Shown here: piece after piece, positions 18,975 through 29,726 of the stretch
Position numbering within the stretch: the first letter of the stretch is position 1
Layout: each line of letters starts with the position of its first letter
Origin: Diphasiastrum complanatum
Taxonomy: Eukaryota; Streptophyta; Lycopodiopsida; Lycopodiales; Lycopodiaceae
Length of the DNA stretch: 64,000 nt
Reading direction: 5' to 3'
Assembly: GCA_029204225.1 (NCBI GenBank)
Contig: CM055100.1
Span: 55,571,278-55,635,277, forward strand
Notes under the pieces: model-generated
The model's database searches: none
What the model saw: only the letters and a program-made list of their open reading frames with translations
Told to the model about the DNA's origin: nothing
Made by a program: the position numbers and the translations under genes

Positions 18975-21298
18975 TCAACTCTTTAGATTCACCCTCCTCC
19001 TCTTTTTTCTGGAAACATTTCACCAGACACTCTTCAACATTGGCCCCCATAGCCATCGAATCCTGGATCGAGTATGCCACGGAGTTATATACCACGGACT
19101 CTCCTCCTACCTCACTCTCACCGAGACCTGACCACTGCTCACTTTTCACCCCTGACATGGTTGAAAACGCCATTAAACATGCCAAACTAAATAAAGCCAC
19201 TGACTATGACTCCTTAAGTGTAGACTTCCTAAAGCCCGTAGCACATCTCATCTCCCCTTACATTGCTCATGTTTTGAACACAGCTGTTACTTCTGGTTTT
19301 CCTACGGCTTGGTGTACTAATATCCTTCACCCCATCCTCAAGGTAGGTGATCCCATGAATGTAGGAAACTACCGCACCATTATGATTGGTCACACTCTAG
19401 CTAAGATATATGGCTCTATACTACAGACAGTCACTGGATCTTTTGCTGAAACTGAGGGTTTACACGCTATGGGTCAAGCTGGTTTCAGACCGGGATATTC
19501 TACTTCAGACCAGATCTTCATTTTGAGATGCATTATTGAGGAGGCTCGACATCGGAAACAGAGAATTTACTGTTGCTTTGTGGATTTTCGCAAAGCTTTT
19601 GACTCTGTTCCACGACATCTTCTTTTCCAGAGACTGTCTTCACTTGGCTTTTCAGAGGATACTATTGCTGCGATCATTACTTTATATGGGCGAGTCTTGG
19701 CACGTTTCAGAGATGGTAGTGGCTGGTCCTCACAGATACATTCTACCATTGGGGTGAAGCAGGGTTGCCCCTTATCACCCACTCTTTTTGCACTATATAT
19801 AGATGACCTCGAGCGGATTATTCGCGAGGAAGGTGGAGAGGGCTGTCCCCTAGCAGACATTATTATCCCCATTCTCTTGTACGCTGATGATGTGGTTCTC
19901 CTCTCATCCTCTGCAGCTGGTTTACAGAGTCACCTTTCTGCTTTACATCACTTTTGCCAGCGTTGGGGATTGACGGTTAACCTTAAGAAGACTAAGATTA
20001 TGGTGTTTAACACCAACAGACAGCATATGAGAGATGTGATTTTCTATTATGACGGGCTACCGATTGAGATCGTGACCTCCTACACCTATTTGGGAGTTCT
20101 TTTCTCTGGTCCGCTACTCACTTTTCGACCAGCAGCCACCGCCAGGCTCCGCAAGGGGCATACCGCTCTTGTGCATATGGAGAGATTTTGCTCTACTTAT
20201 TATGTGCAGGATCCTGCTACCAGATGCCTACTATTTTCTGCTACTGTCTCCCCAGTTGTGCTATATTCGGCTGAGACTTGGTGCCCTGATTTATCACGCG
20301 ATACATGGAGAGATCTTACTCGTATCCAGATTCTCATGCTCAGTAGGATAATTCGGGCTAAGCCCTCAGTACCACATGATATCATACTAGCCGAGTTTGC
20401 TTCTCCTCCATTAGTTGTTGGTGCTATGTTTCAGATCATCACCTTTCTTCACAGGGTATCAGATCTAGATACCTCCAGATACATTGTTGCTGCTCTCACT
20501 TCATCTTGTACCCTTGCAGATCAGGGAGCCAAGCACTCTTGGTATCGCAGTGTCTCAGCCCTTCTTCAGACTTGGGGTTTATCCGCACTTGATCTTCCGA
20601 ATGGAACCCATGCTTATATCAGACAGCAGATTTACCGGAGCTACATACGCACTATATGGTCACATCCTGATCCAGATAGGGTCAAGCTACATTATTATGG
20701 CACACATCTTTTACGGCTGGACGTTTCGGGCTTGCCTATTCTTCCAGTTTATCTTACACAGACGCTATCTTTTGGTCTGAGATATCGTATAGGACAGCTT
20801 CGAGTCTCTTCTCATCAGCTTGCTATCGAGACAGGTAGATACACAGACACTCCCAGATTGCAGCGGATATGTCAGCTTTGTTCTCTTCAGGAGGTGGAAG
20901 ATGAGTTTCATTTCATCTTTCGCTGCCCAGTATACTATGAGATTAGAGGAAGATACCATTGTTTATACCGAGATATTCCCCTCACGTTGAGCTCCTTCCT
21001 TGAGTATCCAGATGCTAGATGTGTGGGTCTTCTTTTGAGAGAGATGTATATTTTACGAGCTTCACTTCTACCTACGCTCTCAGATATGGATTCCAGTCAG
21101 GCTCACATTACTCAGTTCTTCCAGAAGCGAGACAGAGTGGATATTTCGGTTGCGGATTTTGACGTCCCCGTCCGAAGATCGAAGACACAGAGAGTTTCGG
21201 CTCGATCCAGTGCTACTAGATCTTCATACGCCTCCCACCAGCCTACATCACGACCCACTACTACCATCACTCATTACTTTCAGCTTGCTCGTAGCTAG
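18971..21298 (+). CDS. LINE ORF2, reverse transcriptase, CCHC finger and PIP-box tail
   Basis: 775 codons with an intact non-LTR RT: NYRTIMIGHTLAKI (133-146), QAGFRPGYSTSDQ, FVDFRKAFDSVPR (203-215), GVKQGCPLSPTLF (261-273), LLYADDVVLLSS (302-313), VNLKKTKIMVF and YLGVLFSG. A CX2C...H...C finger occupies 634-652 (CQLC, H647, CP). The basic C-terminal tail holds QAHITQFF at 710-717, which fits the PCNA-interacting box Qxx(I/L/M)xx(F/Y)(F/Y), and TTTITHYF at 763-770 near the end. The ATG at 18971 overlaps the endonuclease stop (ATGA). I find no other stop, so the domain could be catalytic if expressed. Confidence 0.92.
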   Translation: MINSLDSPSSSFFWKHFTRHSSTLAPIAIESWIEYATELYTTDSPPTSLSPRPDHCSLFTPDMVENAIKHAKLNKATDYDSLSVDFLKPVAHLISPYIAHVLNTAVTSGFPTAWCTNILHPILKVGDPMNVGNYRTIMIGHTLAKIYGSILQTVTGSFAETEGLHAMGQAGFRPGYSTSDQIFILRCIIEEARHRKQRIYCCFVDFRKAFDSVPRHLLFQRLSSLGFSEDTIAAIITLYGRVLARFRDGSGWSSQIHSTIGVKQGCPLSPTLFALYIDDLERIIREEGGEGCPLADIIIPILLYADDVVLLSSSAAGLQSHLSALHHFCQRWGLTVNLKKTKIMVFNTNRQHMRDVIFYYDGLPIEIVTSYTYLGVLFSGPLLTFRPAATARLRKGHTALVHMERFCSTYYVQDPATRCLLFSATVSPVVLYSAETWCPDLSRDTWRDLTRIQILMLSRIIRAKPSVPHDIILAEFASPPLVVGAMFQIITFLHRVSDLDTSRYIVAALTSSCTLADQGAKHSWYRSVSALLQTWGLSALDLPNGTHAYIRQQIYRSYIRTIWSHPDPDRVKLHYYGTHLLRLDVSGLPILPVYLTQTLSFGLRYRIGQLRVSSHQLAIETGRYTDTPRLQRICQLCSLQEVEDEFHFIFRCPVYYEIRGRYHCLYRDIPLTLSSFLEYPDARCVGLLLREMYILRASLLPTLSDMDSSQAHITQFFQKRDRVDISVADFDVPVRRSKTQRVSARSSATRSSYASHQPTSRPTTTITHYFQLARS

Positions 21299-21389
21299 TT
21301 TCCTCCGCGGAGCAGGTGGTTAAGCTCTTGCTTTGTACCCTCACCAGCTGGTGGTCAAGCTTGGATACTTTTTCTCTTAGAGACAGAGA

Positions 21390-21391
<2 letters not shown>
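21299..21391 (+). other. LINE 3' UTR
   Basis: About 93 bp containing the 12-bp palindrome CACCAGCTGGTG and ending AGAGACAGAGAGA directly against (CT)n. There is no poly(A) or A-rich tail. Confidence 0.7.

Positions 21392-21483
<92 letters not shown>
21392..21483. repeat. (CT)n microsatellite, 3' side of the LINE
   Basis: About 92 bp of pure CT repeat right after the LINE 3' end, twice the length of the 5' tract. Confidence 0.95.
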
Positions 21484-21488
<5 letters not shown>

Positions 21489-21691
21489 AAGTAGACCATG
21501 CTGGAAAAAAACCGTATCGAATTACCTACTGAAATAGACCATGCTGGAAAAAAATCATATCAAAACATGATTTGTATCGAAACACAAACCGATAGCACAC
21601 TATGTAAAACCGTGAAAATATATAATGTCGGGCTCAAGGCCAAAAAAAAATAGAGTGACGTCTGATAAATAATGTCTCATAACACTAACAA
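21484..21691. other. Short spacer with a repeated motif
   Basis: TAGACCATGCTGGAAAAAAA occurs at about 21492 and 21534. Nothing else is recognised. Confidence 0.5.
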
Positions 21692-22394
21692 CTAACAATC
21701 GTCCTCTAACTCAAAGTCTAAGTCATCAGTGTCCGTGGAACTGCCAAACAAGGAATCTGTAGATGACGTTGAGGGTATCATCTGTCGTGGTGAGCCTCTG
21801 CCTCTGCGTCCGCCTCTGCCTCTTCCCTGTCCCCTATGTCTCCCTCTCCCTCTCTCTCTCCCTCCTGCCCCCTCTTGGCTGGCTCCAATTGCTCCTCCTC
21901 TGCTACTCCGTCCAGGTCGCCCTCTCAACTGTGATCTCGTACTCTGGGAAGGCCCTATAAACTCAGAGCCGACCTAGCCCTCAACTGCCTGTGAAACTCC
22001 AGTCCTCTCTACAAACAAGGCTCCTAGACCCCCCCCCCCCCCCCCCCCCCCCTCTGGAACGTCTAGGTCGCCCTCTACGTCTACGTGCAGGAACGACTGG
22101 CTCCTCCTGTGTCTCGGCATCGGGGTCTACGAATAAGTGTTGCATGTCTCCCCCCCCCTCATGCTCACCCTCATCCTCTGCCTCTGTATCACCCTCATCC
22201 ATCCACTCCTCCTCGTACCCATGCCCAAATCCCTATCCATGGTCCAAAATCTCATCATCTCCATCCTCTCCCATCTCCTGACATCGAGCTGCTCTCTTGT
22301 GGCATCGTGTAGACCATGCCTCTGCATCTGCCTGCCTATGTAGCTCCTGATAGATATCATCCTCGACCTCCTCCTCCGTAGGTGGCACCCGACA
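21692..22394 (-). pseudogene. C-terminal tail of a hAT-like transposase gene (acidic + RG-rich)
   Basis: On the minus strand an acidic stretch (EEEVEDDIYQELHRQADAEA, then DEGDTEAEDEGEHEGGGD) leads to PDAETQEEPVVPARRRRGRP, an RG/RGG-rich run and an acidic end (SSTDTDDLDFELEDDC). This layout resembles tails of plant DUF659/hAT proteins, which is why I place it there; the catalytic domains are absent. A 24-base C run (22029-22052) encodes the poly-Gly. At least one stop or frame change occurs after it. At its upstream end it fuses to inverted gypsy sequence at about 22395. It might instead be a stand-alone low-complexity gene. Confidence 0.45.
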
Positions 22395-22506
22395 GGATTA
22401 ATCGTATTTCCAAAGGGAAGTTCTAGTTGATATGTGGACCGATTAATCTTGTTAACAATCTTAAAGGGACCGCTATATCTAGGAGACAGCTTGGGGCATT
22501 TCCCCA
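22395..22506 (-). pseudogene. Gypsy GPY/F module, inverted copy
   Basis: Minus strand: [19 protein letters not shown], then a [14 protein letters not shown] stretch. It mirrors the plus copy at 22600-22713 as an inverted repeat of about 110 bp with a ~95-bp spacer. Confidence 0.85.
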
Positions 22507-22509
22507 ATT

Positions 22510-22735
22510 CTACGCTAACCAAAGCCGCTCTCTTCAAGAATTTGAGATCGACGACTGGGTGTATCTTAGGATTCCAGAGGATTCTAAGGTCCTTCTAACG
22601 GGGAAATGCCCCAAGCTGTCTCCTAGATATAGCGGTCCCTTTAAGATTGTTAACAAGATTAATCGTTCCGCATATCGACTAGAACTTCCCTTCAGAAATA
22701 CGATTAATCCTGTATTCCATGTTTTTAGGATAGGC
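22510..22735 (+). pseudogene. Gypsy integrase C-terminus (GPY/F module), plus copy
   Basis: Encodes [20 protein letters not shown], then [19 protein letters not shown] and [17 protein letters not shown]. This is the end of a Ty3/gypsy integrase before any chromodomain. It is a different family from the composite at 1517-11589. It turns into an inverted copy on its left and a minus-strand RT fragment on its right. Confidence 0.85.
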
Positions 22736-23480
22736 CAATCACGAACTTTCTAGACCTTATCATAAGCGATTTCAAGACCTCGATTAGAAATGACATGTCC
22801 CAAGTACTTAGACTCCTTAGCATCTTTGCCTGTCTTAGAATGTCTAAGACCGTACGCAAATGCGCTTCATGCTCCTCAAGAGTCTTGTTATAAATCAAAA
22901 TACCGTCCAAAAATACCACCAGAAACTTTCCCAGATAAGGACGAAGGATGTAGGTCATCATCTGTTGAAAGGTCGCTGGGGCATTAGTTAAGGTAAACGA
23001 GCAAGTCGCTGATGTGGCCAATCAAGTCGGGATAGTTGATAAGTCGATATGTCGGGGGGACATGCCGGGTAAGTCGATATGTCGGGACAAGTCGACAAGT
23101 CGGACTTCCCGATATGTTGGCTTCTCCCGATAAGTCGGGTGCCACTGTCTTGCCTGTCTTAAGTTATAGAGGACTGTGCGACAATGCATGTAATATTGCA
23201 ACGATCAATGGAACTAGATTAACATGGGATTTAGGAGAGTGGAGGAGATAAATTTGATAGTACTTAGCACCATGCAATCGGTCCATTAGATCGTCCATCC
23301 GAGGTAAGGGATAACGGTTCTTAATTGTCCTTTTATTAAGCTCCTTATTATCGACACAAAGACGTATACCACCGTCTTTCTTGCCCGTTAATACTACATG
23401 AGCTCCCCAAGGGGACTTACTGGGTTGAATATGGCCCTTACGTAATAACTCCTCAAGTTGCCTAGCAACCTCATGTTTTT
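22736..23480 (-). pseudogene. Ty3/gypsy RT, broken in two by unrelated sequence
   Basis: Minus strand: the RT start ([20 protein letters not shown], then [20 protein letters not shown]) lies at about 23250-23480. RT then breaks after GAKYYQIYL and resumes at about 23000 with [20 protein letters not shown] and FLDGILIYNKT. The catalytic FLDD has become FLDG, which would abolish activity. The middle of RT is replaced by about 220 bp rich in AAGTCG motifs. Confidence 0.85.
23000..23150. repeat. AAGTCG / GATATGTCGGG motif cluster
   Basis: AAGTCG occurs at least seven times in 150 bp, twice as TAAGTCGATATGTCGGG, and once as the inverted form CCCGATATG. It interrupts the gypsy RT. Confidence 0.65.
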
Positions 23481-23520
23481 ATCTGGAGTGGCTGGATTGA
23501 CCTCCTAAAAAGTAGAAGAG

Positions 23521-23655
23521 TTGACTAGTCAACATGACACGTCATATGCTCATTGGCACTTGGTCCAGTAATGAGTGACACATGTCAAGGTTGACCGGTC
23601 AAACATGACACGTCACATGGACACTTGGTCCAGTGTATGAGTGACACATGTCAGT
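23521..23655. repeat. Duplicated ~68-bp block with palindromic W-boxes
   Basis: Two tandem units (23521-23590 and 23591-23655) each start with a perfect palindrome, TTGACTAGTCAA or TTGACCGGTCAA, followed by ATGACACGTCA and CACTTGGTCCAGT. TTGAC is the WRKY W-box core and TGACGTGTCA holds an ACGT core. It resembles an enhancer region of a stress-induced promoter or LTR; no gene is visible beside it. Confidence 0.65.
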
Positions 23656-24129
23656 CTACTTGCTTGCCTATGTGTCAGGGTACTGCCAAGTGGCAAATGT
23701 CGACTGTGCATGGAGTTCGCCATGTGTCGACTTTAGGAAGGGTCATGGTTAAGGGGTTGAGGATTGTGCATAAGTGAGCCTAGGGAGAGGCATTCCTTAT
23801 CATAATCTATGGAGCAAAGGTTTTAAGGAGACAAGGCAGCCAACTCCACCATGTTCATGCTTTCTAATGTTTGTACATGTAGGGAAATCAATAGGGATCG
23901 AAGTTCCCGATCGCTGTGTACAGGATATGCTAAGTTTTGAGTGAAGTTTCAGATTGGGAGTCTGACAAAAGCCCATATGTTTTTATCTTATAGTAAACAA
24001 CAGCAAAACTGCTGGAGCATGTTGATAGCTGCCCAACACTCCGTTGCTACAATTCATAATAGTCTCTCAAAACTCTAGAAAGTAGGGTATCAAAGGAGCG
24101 CTAAAAACAGCTAGGGGCTGAAGAAATAG

Positions 24130-24131
<2 letters not shown>

Positions 24132-24160
<29 letters not shown>
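24132..24160. repeat. (GA)n microsatellite
   Basis: 29 bp of AG repeat. Confidence 0.95.
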
Positions 24161-24164
<4 letters not shown>

Positions 24165-26565
24165 ATGAAAAGATTTAACATTTTTTTTCTAAAATTTAGG
24201 GTGAGAAAATCTAACGAGTTTTTTTTTAGTATCCTTTCGTAATTACAAGATACTGTATGTATGACACATTCCTTCATCGATGGTTAAAGTTTTCAGCTGA
24301 TAGTGATGACACGTTTATGAAAGTCAACCATGTTGGAGTATCTAAGTTACATAATCTGGAAGTGTGATCCTTGACAAAAGTGGTGTCTTATTTTACCCTT
24401 TTTGATGCATTGAAATTCCCCTTTTCGATGCATTGAATGTTGTTCAGGTTACTAGGTGTCAGCAACAAGAGGTTACAATATGGCAAGGTTAATTCTTTAG
24501 ATCTGTGACGTTTTGAAAATCTATTATTCTGCCTCTTTTTGTCATAATGAATTGACGAATTACCACTCCTATTCCACCTAAGATTTTAGGAATTTTTTGA
24601 TGATTATAATACAATCTTGAGCCGGGTTTACTAGGAGTTTTCGTCGCATATATGCCATTATCAGTACCCTACTGCCCAATTACAAAGAAATTTCATGCAA
24701 GCTTATTGGTGGACAGCTTCATTATCCTCATTCCTTGTAATCTGCTCGTCAAAGTTACTGTTCTTATAGTGTTAAAGACAAGCTTGGTTTTCGGGACAAC
24801 ATAGGGTTTTCCTCAAAAACATATTCCTTTCTTCAAATTTATGATTTGCATGAAGCATGCAGAATGGTTTAAGATATTTCTCCAACGACAAATAAGTTGA
24901 CATGTTATTCATCCTTCAATATTGTCTTGTATGTATTGATCTTTTGCTTTCTTGGCGAGAAAGTTGAGGTGAAGATATCTACTAACATTTTTTCTGTTTC
25001 TTATTTTGAAAAGTAGATAGAAATTTGATTCGATCTTGCTTTGTAGCTCTAGCATTCATCATGGACAAGCATCGCCTTTGCACGATGATTGCAAGTCAAA
25101 TTTTATGTATTATGTATTGATGAATGCGGACTATGTCACCCAATTTGCATTTACATTCAAAAGTTGATCACCCGATTAAAACTCTTCAATAGATTGAGTA
25201 TGGTGTACATGTAGTTGATGGTCCGATAGTGATTGGAATATGTAGAAGGGGGTACACCTTTCTACTATTCATGTATTATGTAAGGAATCAGTTTTTAACA
25301 AACATAGCTGTGGCGTCTTCAGTAGTGCATTTTCTATGTATTGTCTGCTGGCCAGGTTAATGTGTTGTTGCAACTGAACTTTGAAGACCAAGCTGTTTCA
25401 ATGCTATGTTTGTTCCCCAGTATAATATTTTGAATGGACCATAGCTAGCCGTCGTACCTGTAGTTGTAGATGGGGGTGAAATTTATTGTTCTCATGATGC
25501 TTCTTTTCTGAAATTTTTTTTTTGGAGTTATTACACATTTGTGGGCAAGTATGCTGCCATGAGTGATGTTCAATGCAGAGCTATGTGTGATCAATTGCAA
25601 GAGCATATTGGCTAAATTTTGGTAAGGCTTGTGGTGGATTTTGCAGCTTCATTTGCGTATTCACTCTCTTTTGGCGGAACTTTCCTCAGCTTGTAAAAAC
25701 TTAGCTAGTGTGAGTTCGAATGGGGAGAGTATGAGCATGAGTGAGCAGAACAGCACTAGCTGAACTTTTGAGCAGAACCATATGGGGCAAAAATACCTCC
25801 TATTTCACCTTGCATTTACTACTTAACTATGTACAAACGTGATGAATTTTGCTGCCAAAGTTTTGATCACAATTTCTTAAGTACTTAGACCAAGTTCAAG
25901 TTTACTGGGTGTTGCTGCTCAATTTGCATATCTGTATTATATGAAGATTGGAAATTCTAGCAATTTCATCATACAGTCAATTTGAGCTGAAGATGCGCTA
26001 CAAAATGATGCAGGGGTGCTTTTATGTTGTAGAAAGATTGGAATTTAATAATGTTACTACACAGTCTATCTAAGGCAAAGGGACTGCTGTAACATTGTGT
26101 AATGGTTGAGCATATCAACAAGAGAAAATGGCTGTTTAGGGTGTAATTGCTTGGTACATCTTTGTAAGCACCAGTTAGTTATCTCTATAGGACATTTTGA
26201 TGTTTGCAAAACTGTGCAACGTGCATTATTGCTAACTGAAATGGGCATTGATTGGTGGAAGAACTCCCTCAAAGTAAGGGCCTTTCCCCATTGACCCAGT
26301 ATTGGGCAGAAAACCAAGGTTCAAGGAACTCAGTAAGTATCTCAGGTTTGCATTTCCATCCAAAGAAGACATGTATCCAGTTGGTCAATCAATATTGTTG
26401 TGTGTAAATGACTTGCTGCAAAAAGTGGTCGTCAATGTCTGCATTTCTACAACTAAATTGGATGTTGCAATGATGTGTACCCGATTATAAGTATGCATAA
26501 AAATATGAATAGCTTCCATGAACCCTCATTGATCGATTGGCCTTTCATTGGACCAAATATTGTAC
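24161..26565. other. 2.4 kb AT-rich DNA, nothing recognised
   Basis: I see only short random frames, no domain, no clear LTR edges and no tandem repeat in this stretch. Confidence 0.5.
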
Positions 26566-26950
26566 TTATTGACTATATTGAAGATTAGCATTGAGGACTG
26601 GTATAGGAGAAAGCAACTTTGGGTTTATGGCATCTGTGGCATATTCATCAAATCTAATGACAATTGAAATGAAAGATATGCCATGCTCATATGGGTTTTT
26701 TGTGATTGAGCCAGTAAGTAATGAGGTGAGTTTCTCAAATATCTCGAATGGACCACAAATATTTAAATGCAAAACTTTCAGTTTGTGCTTGCTTCTTGAC
26801 AAACTTATGCTAAATAAATTGAAGTCACAAATAGATTTCTTAGTTTCTACAAATTCTACATATTTGCGATGCTTATTAGCCGTTGATATTTGTTGTTGCT
26901 CAGTATTCTACAATAGTTTAGTGGTTGTCTATATAATTTATTAGGATTAG
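26566..26950 (-). pseudogene. Possible decayed Ty1/copia integrase start
   Basis: Minus strand: KHKLKVLHLNICGPFEIF followed by ISFISIVIRFDEYATD. The layout resembles the copia integrase start (LIHTDICGP followed by FITFIDDYSR), but the aspartates are changed and no further motif is clear. Weak call. Confidence 0.3.
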
Positions 26951-28179
26951 CAATGTATGATGAGACACTAGCTAAAGTAATGTCTAAAAGTACATGAAAC
27001 TAGAGTACAATCATGTGCTAAATAAAAAGGTGACAATCTAGAGTTGTTTCTATAGAAATACTGAATATGTTATGTCAAGAAAAGATTCTGATCTTAGATT
27101 TTTAAAAATGGAGAAACAAATTGTTGCAATTTGAAAGTGCAATTGAGATCTCTTACTACCCATTAGCTTCAAGATGTAAGTTTATTAGTATCTAAATCTA
27201 TGCAATATGGAAGTCACAAGCAAAGTGAGCATCCTTACTAGACTGCTACAAAACATAGTTGGAGAAAAGTTTGAGAACACCACTTATTCACAATAGTACC
27301 ATTGACGGTCAAATGAAGTGCTTGTTTGGAAAATCAATTAACAATAGTTCAACAAATAACATGCTCTCAATGTGCATAACAATACCATGATGATATCCAT
27401 GGAAATATCTTACTAGCCTTGCATTTAATATCTAGAGCATCTTTGTTCATGGTTAGGAGCAACATTGGGCACATGAGTTGAGATCCTTTTTCATAATTCT
27501 CAATGAAAAATGATTCTTAAGGATTGATTTTTGGAAATTGAAATATGCATTAGTTGGAGATGAAAAATAATTAGAAATTCACAATTAAGCTTTCAAATAT
27601 TCCACATAGCTTAGTAATTCTCTTTAATATTGTTGAGTTGTGGGAACATAGCTTCATAATGATGATGTAAGGTATATGATGATAAGTGGTATGAAACAAC
27701 TGGTCAATTTAGTTCTTAAAAGCAAATTGAATAATTTTGTTGAGATCTTCAAATATATCATATGTTATGGATGCATAAAGTAGGTTAACTTTTGCTCTTA
27801 TGATTTTATCATTAAGCTTAGATTTTTGAGAAGAAAATTTTTTCTTTGAAATTTCCAATTCTTTTGATAGAAGTATTTCCATCTCATTAGTGATATTTGA
27901 AACAAAATATTTCTTATCATTCTTGTCATAAATAGGTTCATCTTTGATATCTTCTTGTGTGAGAGATTTATTGGTCTTGACTTTTTTAAAGATTCTCATA
28001 TTTTTTATTTTTTTACTTTCAAAAGCAAGTCAAATTTGACTTTCTCTAGGTCTTTTTTGGTTACTTATCAAGATTACTTGGCCATGTAGATTCTTCTAAA
28101 CCAATTTCAACTCTTTGTACCACTTCATCATTATTCTGTGATGTATTTTCGAGTAGAAGCATCAACCTATGTTTGATTT
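26951..28179. other. AT-rich DNA, no recognised gene
   Basis: A 96-codon minus frame at 27709-27999 is lysine-rich and matches nothing I know. The rest has only short frames. Relics of the neighbouring LTR elements are possible but not demonstrable by eye. Confidence 0.4.
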
Positions 28180-28422
28180 TGTTGGTGTGAATGATTAATT
28201 GAATGCTATTAAGTTGACGTTCTATTCCACATGTATTTCAGGTTGTATTGAATGCATTTTTCTTGGTGATTATAGTGAATTTAGGAGCAATTACCAATCT
28301 AGCAATCTAGAAGAGATTGTAGGCAAAGTCTGAGACTAATTTTTATTGATTTGATTATTGTGCAAAATCCAATGCTTGAATAAAATTGTTGAGATCCTTC
28401 ATTCTTCACCTGGTATCAAAGC
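28180..28422 (+). mobile_element. Candidate LTR end with initiator-Met primer site
   Basis: TGGTATCAAAGC at 28411-28422 is a standard primer site and lies two bases after a TTCTTCA end (28408). A TGTTGGTGTG start at 28180 would give a 229-bp LTR. No gag is recognisable downstream, so the element would be heavily deleted. The primer site is clear; the LTR start is a guess. Confidence 0.5.
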
Positions 28423-29517
<1,095 letters not shown>

Positions 29518-29707
29518 ATGTGTTTTGAGTGTGGTTGAGTTTGAATGTAGTTTAAGCGTTTAGGCATCTTTTAGTTTTGCAAATAAGAGAGAGTTTTCTA
29601 GGCAACTTGCTTGCATTTGCATCTCCAAGGCTTCTAGTGGACCGGCCCACAACCATACTACACAACTTGAGGGAGTTGGTAGGCAGCCATCTTCCTTTTT
29701 AGCAACA

Positions 29708-29726
29708 TTAGCGTCATTACCGGGGA
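29708..29726 (+). promoter_or_regulatory. Degenerate Athila/Tat-type primer binding site
   Basis: TTAGCGTCATTACCGGGGA follows an ...AGCAACA end. It resembles the TGGCGCCGTTGCCGGGGA primer site of Athila-like gypsy elements. The gag 0.9 kb downstream, in the same orientation with the matching knuckle spacing, supports the call. Confidence 0.55.

Larger units (their letters stand above)
16533..21391 (+). mobile_element. Full-length LINE lying between two (CT)n tracts
   Basis: About 4.86 kb with 5' UTR, ORF1, endonuclease, RT with a C-terminal finger, and a short 3' UTR without poly(A). (CT)n at 16488-16532 and 21392-21483 abuts both ends in the same phase orientation. The ORF1 type (coiled coil plus an L1-like C-terminal domain) with an APE endonuclease fits the L1/Tx1 side of the LINE tree. 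Coding damage is limited to one UAG and one frame step. Confidence 0.9.

Noticed and set aside
21729-22343. Plus-strand frames rich in P, L and S opposite the RG-rich tail
   Set aside because: Antisense shadows of the minus-strand acidic/RG-rich sequence and of a C24 run.
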